Source: Psychrobacillus psychrodurans (GTDB lineage Bacteria > Bacillota > Bacilli > Bacillales_A > Planococcaceae). From it: a DNA stretch of 64,000 nt. The notes below the pieces were generated by a model. That model was not told where the DNA came from and did no database searches. It saw nothing but the letters and a program-made list of their open reading frames with translations. A program made the translations under genes and the position numbers. Of this stretch, positions 27,115 through 36,938 are shown piece by piece. The number at the start of each line of letters is the position of its first letter. Position 1 is the first letter of the stretch. The stretch lies in the NCBI GenBank assembly GCA_900114885.1, contig FOUN01000012.1, positions 1 through 64,000 on the forward strand. The letters are read 5' to 3'.

Positions 27115-27690
27115 ACTCGCCTATTGATTGAAGTGTAACGCGGCGACTCCAGCGGGAACAGCGAGAAAGTCGAGACCCCACAGAGAGCGTAGCGAACGAG
27201 GAGGCTCGGCCTCGCCCGCGGAAAGCGTCCGCGTGAAACGGAAATCACAGTATTACTATCACTTAAAATACCTTCTGAATTCATCGTTCCTTTAATAATT
27301 ATCTCGATAAATCCTAAAGTTTAAATTTACTCGTCTATTGATGGAAGTGTAACTCGGCGACTCCAGCGGGAACAGCGAGAAAGTCGAGACCCCACAGAGA
27401 GCGTAGCGAACGAGGAGGCTCGGCCTCGCCCGCGGAAAGCGTCCGCGTGAAACGGAAATCACAGTATTACTATCACTTAAAAATACCTTCTGCAATCATC
27501 ATCCCTTTAATAATTATCTCGATAAATCTTAAAGTTTAAATTTACTCGCCTATTGATTGAAGTGTAACGCGGCGACTCCAGCTGGAACAGCGAGAAAGTC
27601 GAGACCCCACAGAGAGCGTAGCGAACGAGGAGGCTCGGCCTCGCCCGCGGAAAGCGTCCGCGTGAAACGGAAATCTTAGTGTCAATTCTC
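27115..27690 (+). repeat. Tandem array of three R1 repeats, 214/215-bp period
   Basis: The sequence GGCGACTCCAGC starts at 27142, 27356 and 27571, giving periods of 214 and 215 bases. Each unit has a GC-rich core of about 105 bases (GGCGACTCC, AGCGAGAAAGTCGAGACCCC, GGAGGCTCGGCCTCGCCCGC, GGAAAGCGTCC, GAAACGGAAAT) and an AT-rich link of about 110 bases (CTATTGATTGAAGTGTAAC at its end). The cores differ at only one or two positions, so duplication is recent. The third unit lacks the link on its right. Open frames on the minus strand across the cores are side-effects of the repeat. Confidence 0.9.
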
Positions 27691-27723
27691 CTCTGATACA
27701 CCATATTGCTTTTTTAGTACAAC

Positions 27724-27768
27724 AAAAAAATCCAAGTCCAAAGAATTAGTCTTCTTCGGGACTTGGAT
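27724..27768 (-). terminator. Terminator embedded in the end of recO
   Basis: On the minus strand ATCCAAGTCC (27768-27759), which codes the last residues of RecO, pairs with GGACTTGGAT (27739-27730) beyond the stop codon, and is followed by seven U. The 5' arm of the hairpin is therefore coding sequence. Confidence 0.85.
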
Positions 27769-28534
27769 CTTCTTTACGTGGTGTGAAAAACTCTGGGGTT
27801 TTCTCCATTTGATCTAAAAAGTGTTGCGACTTTAATCGTATTCCGACTTGTTCACTATAAATCGTTCGGACAATTTTTTTAATAAATCCTTTTGTCTCTT
27901 TTTTGAGTGTCAGCTTACCTACTTGATTAATAGGAACTGTATAAAAGGTCCGAATAAGCTTCACTTGAGAAGGAGAGAGTCTGATAATATAAGGGTCAAT
28001 CGAAAAACATCGATGGCAAAGAAATCCTATTTGTGAAAAAGAAAAAGCAAATTCTCCATCTGTTGCTCCGCAATTGGTACATTGATGAAGTGTTGGATAA
28101 ATACCTGCTGTCGGAAGAAGCTTCCATTCCACAAACAAACTAATTGCCTCTGGATCATATTCTTCTGATATAGCATGTAATGCCTGTTGTAATATTTCAA
28201 ATAACTGTGGCTTAGGTGCTTCATCATCAATTAATTTGTCCACTAATTCCATTATAAAACTTGCGTATGCAGTAGCAAATATATCTTCTCGAACAGATCT
28301 CATAGAGTCAATAATTTCACCTTGCTGCAAAGTCCCCATTCCTCTTCCTTGCTGTATCAAAAAATAGCCATACGTAAAAGGCTGAGAAATAGAAGCTAAA
28401 CGGCTAGTTGGTTTTTTTGCCCCCCGAGCCATAGCTGCTCGCTTCCCCAATTCACGTGAAAAAATGGTAACGATTTTATTAGATTCTCCATAAGAAGAAG
28501 CTCGTAAGACAATACCCTCTACTTTTTGTAGCAA
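27746..28534 (-). CDS. recO: DNA repair protein RecO
   Basis: The 262-residue RecO helps load RecA on gaps through the RecFOR pathway. It has the N-terminal OB-fold (MLQKVEGIVLRASSYGESNKIVTIF), a helical domain, and a zinc-binding module with CTNCGA and CHRCF (about residues 148-172). I choose TTG at 28534, after AAGGTGAGG, because it yields the family's MLxKxEGIV start; a GTG three codons earlier has no spaced Shine-Dalgarno. It follows era by 18 bases with no room for the small yqzL gene of B. subtilis. The terminator is partly inside its 3' coding end. Confidence 0.94.
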   Translation of the reverse strand: MLQKVEGIVLRASSYGESNKIVTIFSRELGKRAAMARGAKKPTSRLASISQPFTYGYFLIQQGRGMGTLQQGEIIDSMRSVREDIFATAYASFIMELVDKLIDDEAPKPQLFEILQQALHAISEEYDPEAISLFVEWKLLPTAGIYPTLHQCTNCGATDGEFAFSFSQIGFLCHRCFSIDPYIIRLSPSQVKLIRTFYTVPINQVGKLTLKKETKGFIKKIVRTIYSEQVGIRLKSQHFLDQMEKTPEFFTPRKEDPSPEED

Positions 28535-28552
28535 TTGCCTCACCTTCTTTCT

Positions 28553-30230
<1,678 letters not shown>

Positions 30231-30244
<14 letters not shown>

Positions 30245-30716
30245 GGCCTTCACGTTTCAACCCAAAAGCTTGTAGAATAGATTCTTGTAAACCAAACATC
30301 TCTTTTTCTTGTTCTTCCGTTTCATGATCATACCCTAATAAATGTAGAAAACCATGAACTGCTAAGAAGCATAACTCCCGCTCAAAAGAATGCATATAGG
30401 ATTCCGCTTGTTCCGTTGCACGTTGTACTGAAATGATAATATCTCCTAACATCGGCGGAATATCTGCGTTCATAATTTCTATTTCTCCTTCTCCCATTTC
30501 TTCCATTGCAAAGGAGATTACATCGGTTGCCACATCTTTGTTTCGATAAGTTTTATTAATTTCTTGGATAGCATCATTCGTTACAAATGTTACACTAACC
30601 TCACTGCCTTCTTTAACAGAAAGCTGTTCACCTGCTGACTGCAATACCTTTCCTACAAGAGCTAAGGTCTCCTCTGATACTGTGTTTGTCTCATCCATTA
30701 AATCTAGTTCTAACAT
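30231..30716 (-). CDS. ybeY: Endoribonuclease YbeY (rRNA maturation factor)
   Basis: The 161-residue metal-dependent RNase takes part in 16S rRNA 3' end processing and ribosome quality control. The zinc site is the motif HGFLHLLGYDHETEEQEKEM near residue 120, with the conserved NKTYRNKDVATDVISFAMEE upstream. The ATG at 30716 follows AAGGAGCTAATAAT. It is in an operon with pgpH (20 bases upstream) and dgkA (overlapping), matching B. subtilis yqfF-yqfG-dgkA. Confidence 0.95.
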
Positions 30717-30736
30717 ATTATTAGCTCCTTGCGTTA

Positions 30737-32839
30737 TTATTTGGGATATTCAATCCGCGAATGGAATGTTCCATTCATAGTTGTACAAAAACTCTCTTCC
30801 ATTTTCTTTATTTCCTTTAAAGACAGATCGCATTCATTGAATTGCCCATCTAATAATTTATCTTTAATAATAGACTGTATTAATTTTTGAATCTTATCAG
30901 CATCTGGTTCTTTCATCGATCGAACAGCTGCTTCTACACTATCGGCTACAGAAATAATTGCGATTTCTTTTGTTTGAGGTTTTGGACCAGGATAACGGTA
31001 GTCCTCTTCTTTCACATTACTATTTGTTTCTTTTTCTTTAAAATAAAAGAATTTCAACAAACTTGTACCATGATGTTGCGCCGCTACATCTACAATTTCT
31101 GTCGGTAATTTATGTTTCCGCAAAATCTTCGCTCCATCCACCGCATGTGCAATAATAATATCTCGGCTTGCCTCTGGAGACAAATTATCATGCGGATTAT
31201 AACCGTTTACTTGATTTTCGATAAAAAATCCAGGTCGATTTGTTTTCCCTATATCATGATAATAACAACCAACTCGTGCAAGCAATCCATTAGCTCCTAT
31301 CGCTTCACAAGCAGCTTCTGCTAAATTGGCCACCATTAAACTGTGATGATAAGTGCCGGGTGTCTCGGTTAATATTTTCTTCAACAAAGGATGGTTAGGA
31401 TTGGATAATTCAATAAGTCTCATAGTAGATAATATGCCAAAGAAAGATTCAAAGAAAGGTAGTATCCCAATAGTCATAGCACCAGATAATACTCCTGACA
31501 GCATAGCTGCTCCTACATAAAATAAAATATCTGTAAATTCATAGGAAGCCTTCGTCATTAATAAATAAAATAAAATAAACACAATATTAATAGAAGAAAC
31601 AATTAAACTGGAGCGCAATATTTGTGAATTCGTATGCATTCTTTGCATCGCAAAAATACCTGCAACTCCACCAAATAATATGTATAACGAGGCTTCCATT
31701 TGAAATACATTTGTATAGCCTTCTTGAAAAATGATACCTGCATATGCAGCAGACACAAAATTAGAAATATAAGCTGCACGTTCATTTACCAATAAATAAA
31801 CAAGCATTGCAACCATCGCTGTAGGGAATAAAAATGCTATAATTACATCAAAATTATATGCGACAGACTGTATCACCTTCATCATTAATACAGATAAAAT
31901 GACACTGAAAGCTACAACAATCAAATTCTTCGAGTTGTTTATAGTTTGCTCTTTTCTAATAATTGTTTGTCCAAATAACACCCACATCGTTAGTCCAACA
32001 AATAAAACTACTCCCAGATATGGTCTATAGGATGCTTTATTCGTCAACATACCCAGCAACTCAAGTTGTCGATAGACCTCTCTATCAATAATTTCACCCT
32101 TTTGAACGAGTATTTGTCCTTGAAGTATGCGAGTCGGCTCTACGCTTGCTTTCGCCTGTTCTATTCGTTCCTCGGTTAAACTCTCATTTACCACCTCTGT
32201 TGCGACAATGGAGGTTTTTGCAATACTAGAGAGTACATTTTTATAATCCTGGGAATAAACAAAATTGTTATTTATTTGCTGACCAATTTTCTCTCTTGAA
32301 ATAGATACATTTTCCATTCGAATTGGTTCACTTAATGTTGACTCCACTAGCTCGGATAATTTCGTCTTTGAATCGTCCAAAATAATATTATTCTGATTTA
32401 AAAGTATGATTAACATATCGTCATTAAGTGGTACATAGCTTGCGTTCTCTGCCAATTCTTCCATATCTTTTTTTAGCTTGTCTACTAAAGTAGCAGTTGT
32501 ATCTTCTGCATTTGCATTTTCTTTTACATGCAAGACACTATCAAAAATAGACTCTGTTATTGCCGCTTGGTTAGCAGCGGTCTCGTCTTGGAATTGGTAA
32601 ACAGCTGGAACTTCCTGCTCCGTTTTTTTGCGTTCTTCCTCTGTTTTCACGGAGTCTTCCATGGTTTTAACTGCTCTTATCGTATCAGGTGAAAGCTGGA
32701 ACAACTCAAAATCATACTTACTTTCCTTTACATTGCCGATTAACAAAAAAAACAGGCATATGGCTGTAATAATAATGACGATGAAAGGGAGATACTTATG
32801 ATTTCTCCATTCTCTCCACTTTTTTAGGATATTTTTCAT
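30737..32839 (-). CDS. pgpH: Cyclic-di-AMP phosphodiesterase PgpH (7TM-HD protein)
   Basis: The 700-residue membrane protein degrades c-di-AMP. It has an N-terminal helix (residues 17-36), a large extracellular 7TMR-HDED domain (about 40-280), seven membrane helices (about 280-470), and a cytoplasmic HD domain. The metal ligands are in PGTYHHSLMVANLAEAA, YYHDIGKTNRP, IIAHAVDGA and AAQHHGTS. B. subtilis PgpH (YqfF) has the same place between phoH and ybeY. The ATG lies 10 bases after GGGGGG. It begins the pgpH-ybeY-dgkA-cdd-era-recO cluster and is preceded by a 300-base gene-free gap. Confidence 0.94.
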   Translation of the reverse strand: MKNILKKWREWRNHKYLPFIVIIITAICLFFLLIGNVKESKYDFELFQLSPDTIRAVKTMEDSVKTEEERKKTEQEVPAVYQFQDETAANQAAITESIFDSVLHVKENANAEDTTATLVDKLKKDMEELAENASYVPLNDDMLIILLNQNNIILDDSKTKLSELVESTLSEPIRMENVSISREKIGQQINNNFVYSQDYKNVLSSIAKTSIVATEVVNESLTEERIEQAKASVEPTRILQGQILVQKGEIIDREVYRQLELLGMLTNKASYRPYLGVVLFVGLTMWVLFGQTIIRKEQTINNSKNLIVVAFSVILSVLMMKVIQSVAYNFDVIIAFLFPTAMVAMLVYLLVNERAAYISNFVSAAYAGIIFQEGYTNVFQMEASLYILFGGVAGIFAMQRMHTNSQILRSSLIVSSINIVFILFYLLMTKASYEFTDILFYVGAAMLSGVLSGAMTIGILPFFESFFGILSTMRLIELSNPNHPLLKKILTETPGTYHHSLMVANLAEAACEAIGANGLLARVGCYYHDIGKTNRPGFFIENQVNGYNPHDNLSPEASRDIIIAHAVDGAKILRKHKLPTEIVDVAAQHHGTSLLKFFYFKEKETNSNVKEEDYRYPGPKPQTKEIAIISVADSVEAAVRSMKEPDADKIQKLIQSIIKDKLLDGQFNECDLSLKEIKKMEESFCTTMNGTFHSRIEYPK

Positions 32840-32917
32840 TTATTCTCATCCCCCCACCAACTAGTTATTCCATTATACCTTATTTTTTTCACAATTCACT
32901 AATGTTTCCCTAATAAA

Positions 32918-33042
32918 CAAAAGCGCAAGCGCCTATCTCAGCCCTGACAATCGTTGGAGGAATTGCAATAAAGGCGTTTTTAACCTTTATTCATAAGAGC
33001 TATTCGAGGGGCTGGTCGCTGAATTCTTGACAGGGAACCACT
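32918..33042 (+). repeat. Dispersed intergenic repeat, family R2 (plus orientation)
   Basis: The element begins AAAAGCGCAAGCGCC and ends GGGGCTGGTCGCTGAATTC then TTGACAGG. It contains an inverted repeat around AAAGGCGTTTTTAACCTTT. Similar sequences are frequent between genes in Bacillales. It occupies most of the 303-base gap between pgpH and phoH; the remainder holds the phoH terminator. Confidence 0.6.
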
Positions 33043-33091
33043 TGTAAAAAGTTATCCACTTGCCAAAGATTTTATAATTTCCAAATGCAAC

Positions 33092-33129
33092 AAAGAAGCA
33101 ACTGTCTAAACATAGACCGTTGCTTCTTT
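33092..33129 (-). terminator. Terminator after phoH
   Basis: AAAGAAGCAAC (33092-33102) pairs with GTTGCTTCTTT (33119-33129), and GTCTA pairs with TAGAC inside it. The U residues on the minus strand are mostly inside the stem, so it may be weaker than others. Confidence 0.75.
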
Positions 33130-33142
33130 TGGGTTTAGGTTA

Positions 33143-34096
33143 TTATTGTTCTTCATATGCTTGTATAATTTTTGCAACTAGTGGATGACGGACTACATCT
33201 CCTTGCTCTAAATATTGAAAATGAATTCCGGCAACATTTTTTAATATTTTTTCCGTAACGATTAAACCTGATTCCGCACCCTTTGGTAAGTCAATTTGAG
33301 TTTTGTCACCAGTGATTACCATTTTAGAACCAAATCCTAATCGCGTTAAGAACATTTTCATTTGAGCTTTTGTTGTATTTTGAGCTTCATCTAAAATAAC
33401 AAAAGCATCATCTAATGTACGACCACGCATATAGGCTAAAGGTGCAATTTCAATCGTCCCACGTTCCATAAGACGATCTGTCTGTTCTGTACCCAACACA
33501 TCATGTAGCGCATCGTATAACGGTCTTAAATATGGGTCTACCTTTTCTTTTAAGTCACCAGGTAGAAAACCTAAGCTTTCTCCCGCCTCGACTGCTGGAC
33601 GTGTTAAAATGATTTTTTTCACATGTGCATTTTTAAGTGCCTGTGTTGCCATCACTACCGCTAAGTACGTTTTTCCAGTACCAGCAGGTCCAATACCAAA
33701 AGTAAGATCAGTGTGTCTTATTCCTTGGATATACTCTCGTTGCCCTATAGTTTTAGCTCGAATAGCTTTACCTTTTGTATTTCGTGCAATTTCCTCATCG
33801 TATAAGCTAGAAAAATATTCAATTGTACCATTCAAGCTCATCTCAATTGCAGAAGAAACATCACGCAGGTTAATATTAATACCTTTTCGAATTACTGCTA
33901 ATAGTTGTATCATTAGCTGTCTAGCGTCTTCTACATTTTTTTCTTCACCAATAATCTGAATTTGTTCACCTCTTGTAATGAGTTGAACTTTTAGCTCCGC
34001 TTCAATAAGTTTTACATTTTTATCCGAAATGCCAAGCAGCATTACCGCTTCGGCTGGATCTTGCAAATTAATATCTAATTGTTTAGTTTCGCTCAT
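33143..34096 (-). CDS. phoH: PhoH-like ATPase
   Basis: The 317-residue protein has an N-terminal KH-like region followed by the PhoH ATPase domain: Walker A GPAGTGKTYLAV near residue 138, LTRPAVEAGESLGFLPGD, and Walker B AFVILDEAQNTT. PhoH-like proteins are thought to act on RNA, linked here to YbeY, but the activity is not firmly known. The ATG overlaps the yqfD stop by four bases. The yqfC-yqfD-phoH order is conserved in sporulating Bacillales. Confidence 0.93.
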   Translation of the reverse strand: MSETKQLDINLQDPAEAVMLLGISDKNVKLIEAELKVQLITRGEQIQIIGEEKNVEDARQLMIQLLAVIRKGININLRDVSSAIEMSLNGTIEYFSSLYDEEIARNTKGKAIRAKTIGQREYIQGIRHTDLTFGIGPAGTGKTYLAVVMATQALKNAHVKKIILTRPAVEAGESLGFLPGDLKEKVDPYLRPLYDALHDVLGTEQTDRLMERGTIEIAPLAYMRGRTLDDAFVILDEAQNTTKAQMKMFLTRLGFGSKMVITGDKTQIDLPKGAESGLIVTEKILKNVAGIHFQYLEQGDVVRHPLVAKIIQAYEEQ

Positions 34097-35199
34097 GCTT
34101 CGTCTCCTTGGGGTATAACATGTGGTATTGCAATATTTTCATTTATTAGTAAAAGTATCTTCCCTTTTACTTTATCATCTTGTATTGATACCTGTAAAAC
34201 TTTATCCTCTAATAATTGTGTTCCTGTTGGTAATTCTTTAATAATTTTTTGAAATAGGAGCGGCCGTATGAGATGTTCAATGGATTCCTCAGTCAGGGAA
34301 TAGGTTATTTGATGTTTCTTTTGTACATAGCCTGCCTGAACGTATTTTTGGATAAAAGCAGGTAGCTGTATTTCCTTCCAAAACATCTGTTTATCGCCCA
34401 CTTTTTTTTGGATTACCAATTCTGTTGAGTTTGGATTAATGACAGCAACCTGTGTTGGAAGTTCAAATGATAACTCTATCCAATAATTGGCATACACTTT
34501 TCCTTCTGCACTCGTAATAATCCTTTTGTTCCCTTGGGTTACAAACCCATTTACGAGGACATCTCCTTTTTTCACTGCAATGTTTTTTTCAACTGCTCGC
34601 ACACCTTTTGTTAGTGTAAAATCTGTTATTACTCCACTTCTCTTTGCTATTAGATTGACAGCCGGTGCATCCTCAAGCTCTTTTTCTGTTTGCGGAGGTG
34701 CTAGCATCGGAGACACTGTAAAGGTAGAACCAGATTTTGAAAAATGAACCCAAGAATACTCTTTATGTTCTAGTAATATATTTTGACGTATTTCTTGCTC
34801 CTCTGGCAGTTTAGATGCAATCATTCTTGTTTTAATGCCCATTTCTTTTAATTGTTCAGTTAACAAAATATTACTTTCAGGAGAATCTGAATCAATTTGA
34901 ATAGACCAGATAAATTGAGCTAATAATACTGGGATTATTAAAAAAAAGAAGACCCCTATTACTGATGCTGAGTAAATAGAGATAGTACTCTCTTTTAGTT
35001 CATTTTCAAGATTTATCGAGAGTTTTAGTTTTTTTCTTACTTTCCGAAATGCTTTCAAATCTTTTGCTTGAATAGAAAAGTTTACATGATTCTCGTTTGT
35101 ATGAAGCTGGTACACTTCGATATTTTGTTCCTTTAAACTTTTATAGAGAGTAAATTGGTCTGTAGTAATTGGTGCTTGTATTTTAATAAGTCGCCTCAT
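34093..35199 (-). CDS. yqfD: Sporulation protein YqfD
   Basis: The 368-residue protein belongs to the YqfD family, made in the mother cell under sigma-E in B. subtilis. The soluble N-terminal part (about 1-85) precedes one membrane helix (STISIYSASVIGVFFFLIIPVLLAQFIWSIQID, about 89-117), and the C-terminal 250 residues face outside. Residues about 190-235 resemble a short beta-barrel (GVRAVEKNIAVKKGDVLVNGFV). Homologous to SpoIV-type stage IV proteins by fold only; the molecular function is unknown. Its start overlaps yqfC by four bases. Confidence 0.88.
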   Translation of the reverse strand: MRRLIKIQAPITTDQFTLYKSLKEQNIEVYQLHTNENHVNFSIQAKDLKAFRKVRKKLKLSINLENELKESTISIYSASVIGVFFFLIIPVLLAQFIWSIQIDSDSPESNILLTEQLKEMGIKTRMIASKLPEEQEIRQNILLEHKEYSWVHFSKSGSTFTVSPMLAPPQTEKELEDAPAVNLIAKRSGVITDFTLTKGVRAVEKNIAVKKGDVLVNGFVTQGNKRIITSAEGKVYANYWIELSFELPTQVAVINPNSTELVIQKKVGDKQMFWKEIQLPAFIQKYVQAGYVQKKHQITYSLTEESIEHLIRPLLFQKIIKELPTGTQLLEDKVLQVSIQDDKVKGKILLLINENIAIPHVIPQGDEA

Positions 35200-35438
35200 A
35201 CCGTTTTTTCCTTCCTAGTTAGATTAAAAAACTGAAGATTGTGCACATGAAGATGCAGCCTATCGCTAGACATGGATTTTATGTGCAAGCTTTCGGCATG
35301 AATTTCTAAAAGAAAGTGGTCATACGTACAGACTATACTGTTTTCTTTTAAACGAACTAATGAAAATTCATAATCCAATATAATATCATCAAAGCTATCT
35401 ACCATAATACTCGCGTGGAGTGGAAATAATTGCTTCAC
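35196..35438 (-). CDS. yqfC: Sporulation protein YqfC
   Basis: The 80-residue protein belongs to the YabP/YqfC family (beta-rich, MVDSFDDIILDYEFSLVRLKENSIVC then EIHAESLHIKSMSSDRLHLH). Members are under sigma-E and required or induced in spore formation; function unknown. I prefer the GTG at 35438, eight bases after AAAGGGG, to a GTG at 35447. That Shine-Dalgarno is the 3' arm of a strong terminator hairpin. It starts the yqfC-yqfD-phoH operon. The N-terminal basic segment of B. subtilis YqfC is shorter here. Confidence 0.8.
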   Translation of the reverse strand: MKQLFPLHASIMVDSFDDIILDYEFSLVRLKENSIVCTYDHFLLEIHAESLHIKSMSSDRLHLHVHNLQFFNLTRKEKTV

Positions 35439-35481
35439 AAAAAACACCCCTTTACATGAATTTATGCATGTAAAGGGGTGT
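35439..35481 (-). terminator. Strong terminator that contains the yqfC ribosome binding site
   Basis: On the minus strand ACACCCCTTTACATG (35481-35467) pairs perfectly with CATGTAAAGGGGTGT (35458-35444) around eight bases, followed by six U. The right arm includes AAAGGGG, the Shine-Dalgarno of yqfC, whose GTG begins right after the U-run. It ends the floA-side transcript and can hide the yqfC start. Confidence 0.88.
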
Positions 35482-35488
35482 TCATGAG

Positions 35489-35917
35489 TTATCTTTTGGA
35501 TTTTGGTGGGGCAAGTATTTCAGAAAAAATTATTCCTTTGATTAAGTCGTCCTGACTACTAGGTATTAAACTGTCAACTACTGGAGTAGGTATAGTTACA
35601 GGTACATTTTTCTGGTGTGCACTTAATCTACCTGAGCTCCTAGCTACTCCTTGATCACGTTTAACTTCCCGCTCCATTTTTTCTACTTTTACAGGTACTT
35701 CTTTTACTATAGGAGGCTTAGTTTTCATCTCCTGCTGTCTTTCACTCGTAAACTGTTTAGCAAAATCACCTAATTCTTTAAATGGATTTTCTGAAACAGT
35801 TTTACGCATTGGTGTGCTATTTACTGGTTTTTCTACAGATTTTTTGTCGGATTCTTTATTATTTTTGAAAAAAAGACTAAAAATCGCTGCGATGATTAAA
35901 GGAATGAAAGCTTCCAA
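35489..35917 (-). CDS. Small membrane-anchored protein downstream of floA (YqfB-position)
   Basis: I do not recognise a characterised family. The 142-residue protein has one N-terminal membrane helix (MEAFIPLIIAAIFSLFF), then a long charged, probably disordered stretch rich in Lys, Glu and Pro, and a compact C-terminal motif DDLIKGIIFSEILAPPKSKR. A similar GI-x-SEILGPP tail ends small proteins found after floA in other Bacillales, so the tail is likely the working part, perhaps as a docking peptide. It follows floA by 22 bases and is closed by the terminator at 35439-35481. Confidence 0.72.
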   Translation of the reverse strand: MEAFIPLIIAAIFSLFFKNNKESDKKSVEKPVNSTPMRKTVSENPFKELGDFAKQFTSERQQEMKTKPPIVKEVPVKVEKMEREVKRDQGVARSSGRLSAHQKNVPVTIPTPVVDSLIPSSQDDLIKGIIFSEILAPPKSKR

Positions 35918-35939
35918 GGAGATCGGCTCCTTTCCGCTA

Positions 35940-36938
35940 TTATTTTAGCTCGTCGGTTGAAGGTTTATCTCCGCCGACCTTACTAATAGAATCTCTCATA
36001 CCAGTATCTGCTTTGATATTATTATAATTCATGTAATCCATAACACCGATATTACCATCACGAAGTGCTTCAGCCATTGCTAATGGAACAGCCGCTTCCG
36101 CTTCTACAACTTTCGAACGCATCTCTACAACTTTTGCTTTCATCTCTTGTTCAGATGCTACAGCCATTGCACGACGTTCTTCTGCTTTTGCCTGGGCAAT
36201 TTTCTTATCTGCCTCTGCTTGCTCTGTTTGTAATTCTGCTCCGATGTTTTTACCGATATCAACATCCGCAATATCAATCGATAGAATTTCAAATGCAGTT
36301 CCGGAATCTAATCCTTTTCCTAAAACAGTTTGAGAAATTAAATCTGGATTTTCTAATACTCGTTCATGACTTACACTAGAACCAATTGTTGAAATGATCC
36401 CTTCCCCTACTCGGGCTACAATTGTTTCTTCACCAGCACCACCGACTAATCGGTCAATATTAGCACGAACTGTAATACGTGCTTTGGCTTTAACTTCAAT
36501 CCCATTCATCGCAACACCTGCAATGAATGGTGTTTCAATAACTTTTGGATTTACGGACATCTGAACCGCTTCTAAAACGTCACGACCAGCAAGATCGATT
36601 GCTGCTGCTCTTTCAAATGTTAGTTCGATATTAGCACGGTGTGCAGCAATTAATGCGTTAACAACACGGTCTACATTACCACCAGCCAAGTAATGACTTT
36701 CCAATTGGTTAATAGCAACTTCAAGTCCTGCTTTATGTGCTTTGATCAACGGATTAACGATACGAGAAGGAATAACTCGACGTAACCTCATCCCTACTAA
36801 TGTAAATATACTAATTTTTACCCCTGCTGCTAGTGCGGAAATCCATAGCGTAATTGGGAAAAATGTGAAAAATACTGACAGTACTATAAATGCAAGTACG
36901 ATAACGACGATTAATGTAATTGTTGAACCTGTAATCAT
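35940..36938 (-). CDS. floA: Flotillin-like protein FloA
   Basis: The 332-residue scaffold protein of functional membrane microdomains has one N-terminal hairpin or membrane segment (about residues 6-28), an SPFH-type domain (about 60-230, with [17 protein letters not shown] and [39 protein letters not shown]), and a coiled-coil EA-rich flotillin segment ([26 protein letters not shown]). It is the B. subtilis YqfA type. It overlaps nfeD by four bases, as is usual for this pair. Confidence 0.95.
   Translation of the reverse strand: MITGSTITLIVVIVLAFIVLSVFFTFFPITLWISALAAGVKISIFTLVGMRLRRVIPSRIVNPLIKAHKAGLEVAINQLESHYLAGGNVDRVVNALIAAHRANIELTFERAAAIDLAGRDVLEAVQMSVNPKVIETPFIAGVAMNGIEVKAKARITVRANIDRLVGGAGEETIVARVGEGIISTIGSSVSHERVLENPDLISQTVLGKGLDSGTAFEILSIDIADVDIGKNIGAELQTEQAEADKKIAQAKAEERRAMAVASEQEMKAKVVEMRSKVVEAEAAVPLAMAEALRDGNIGVMDYMNYNNIKADTGMRDSISKVGGDKPSTDELK

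Noticed and set aside
27036-27704. Three similar minus-strand open frames sharing F-P-R-A-R-P-S-L-L-V-R-Y-A-L-C-G
   Set aside because: They are the same translation of the three tandem R1 cores. They have no Shine-Dalgarno, and the likeness comes from DNA repetition, not from protein selection.
30887-31324. Plus-strand open frames inside pgpH
   Set aside because: They are antisense shadows of a well-conserved gene, with no ribosome sites or family resemblance.
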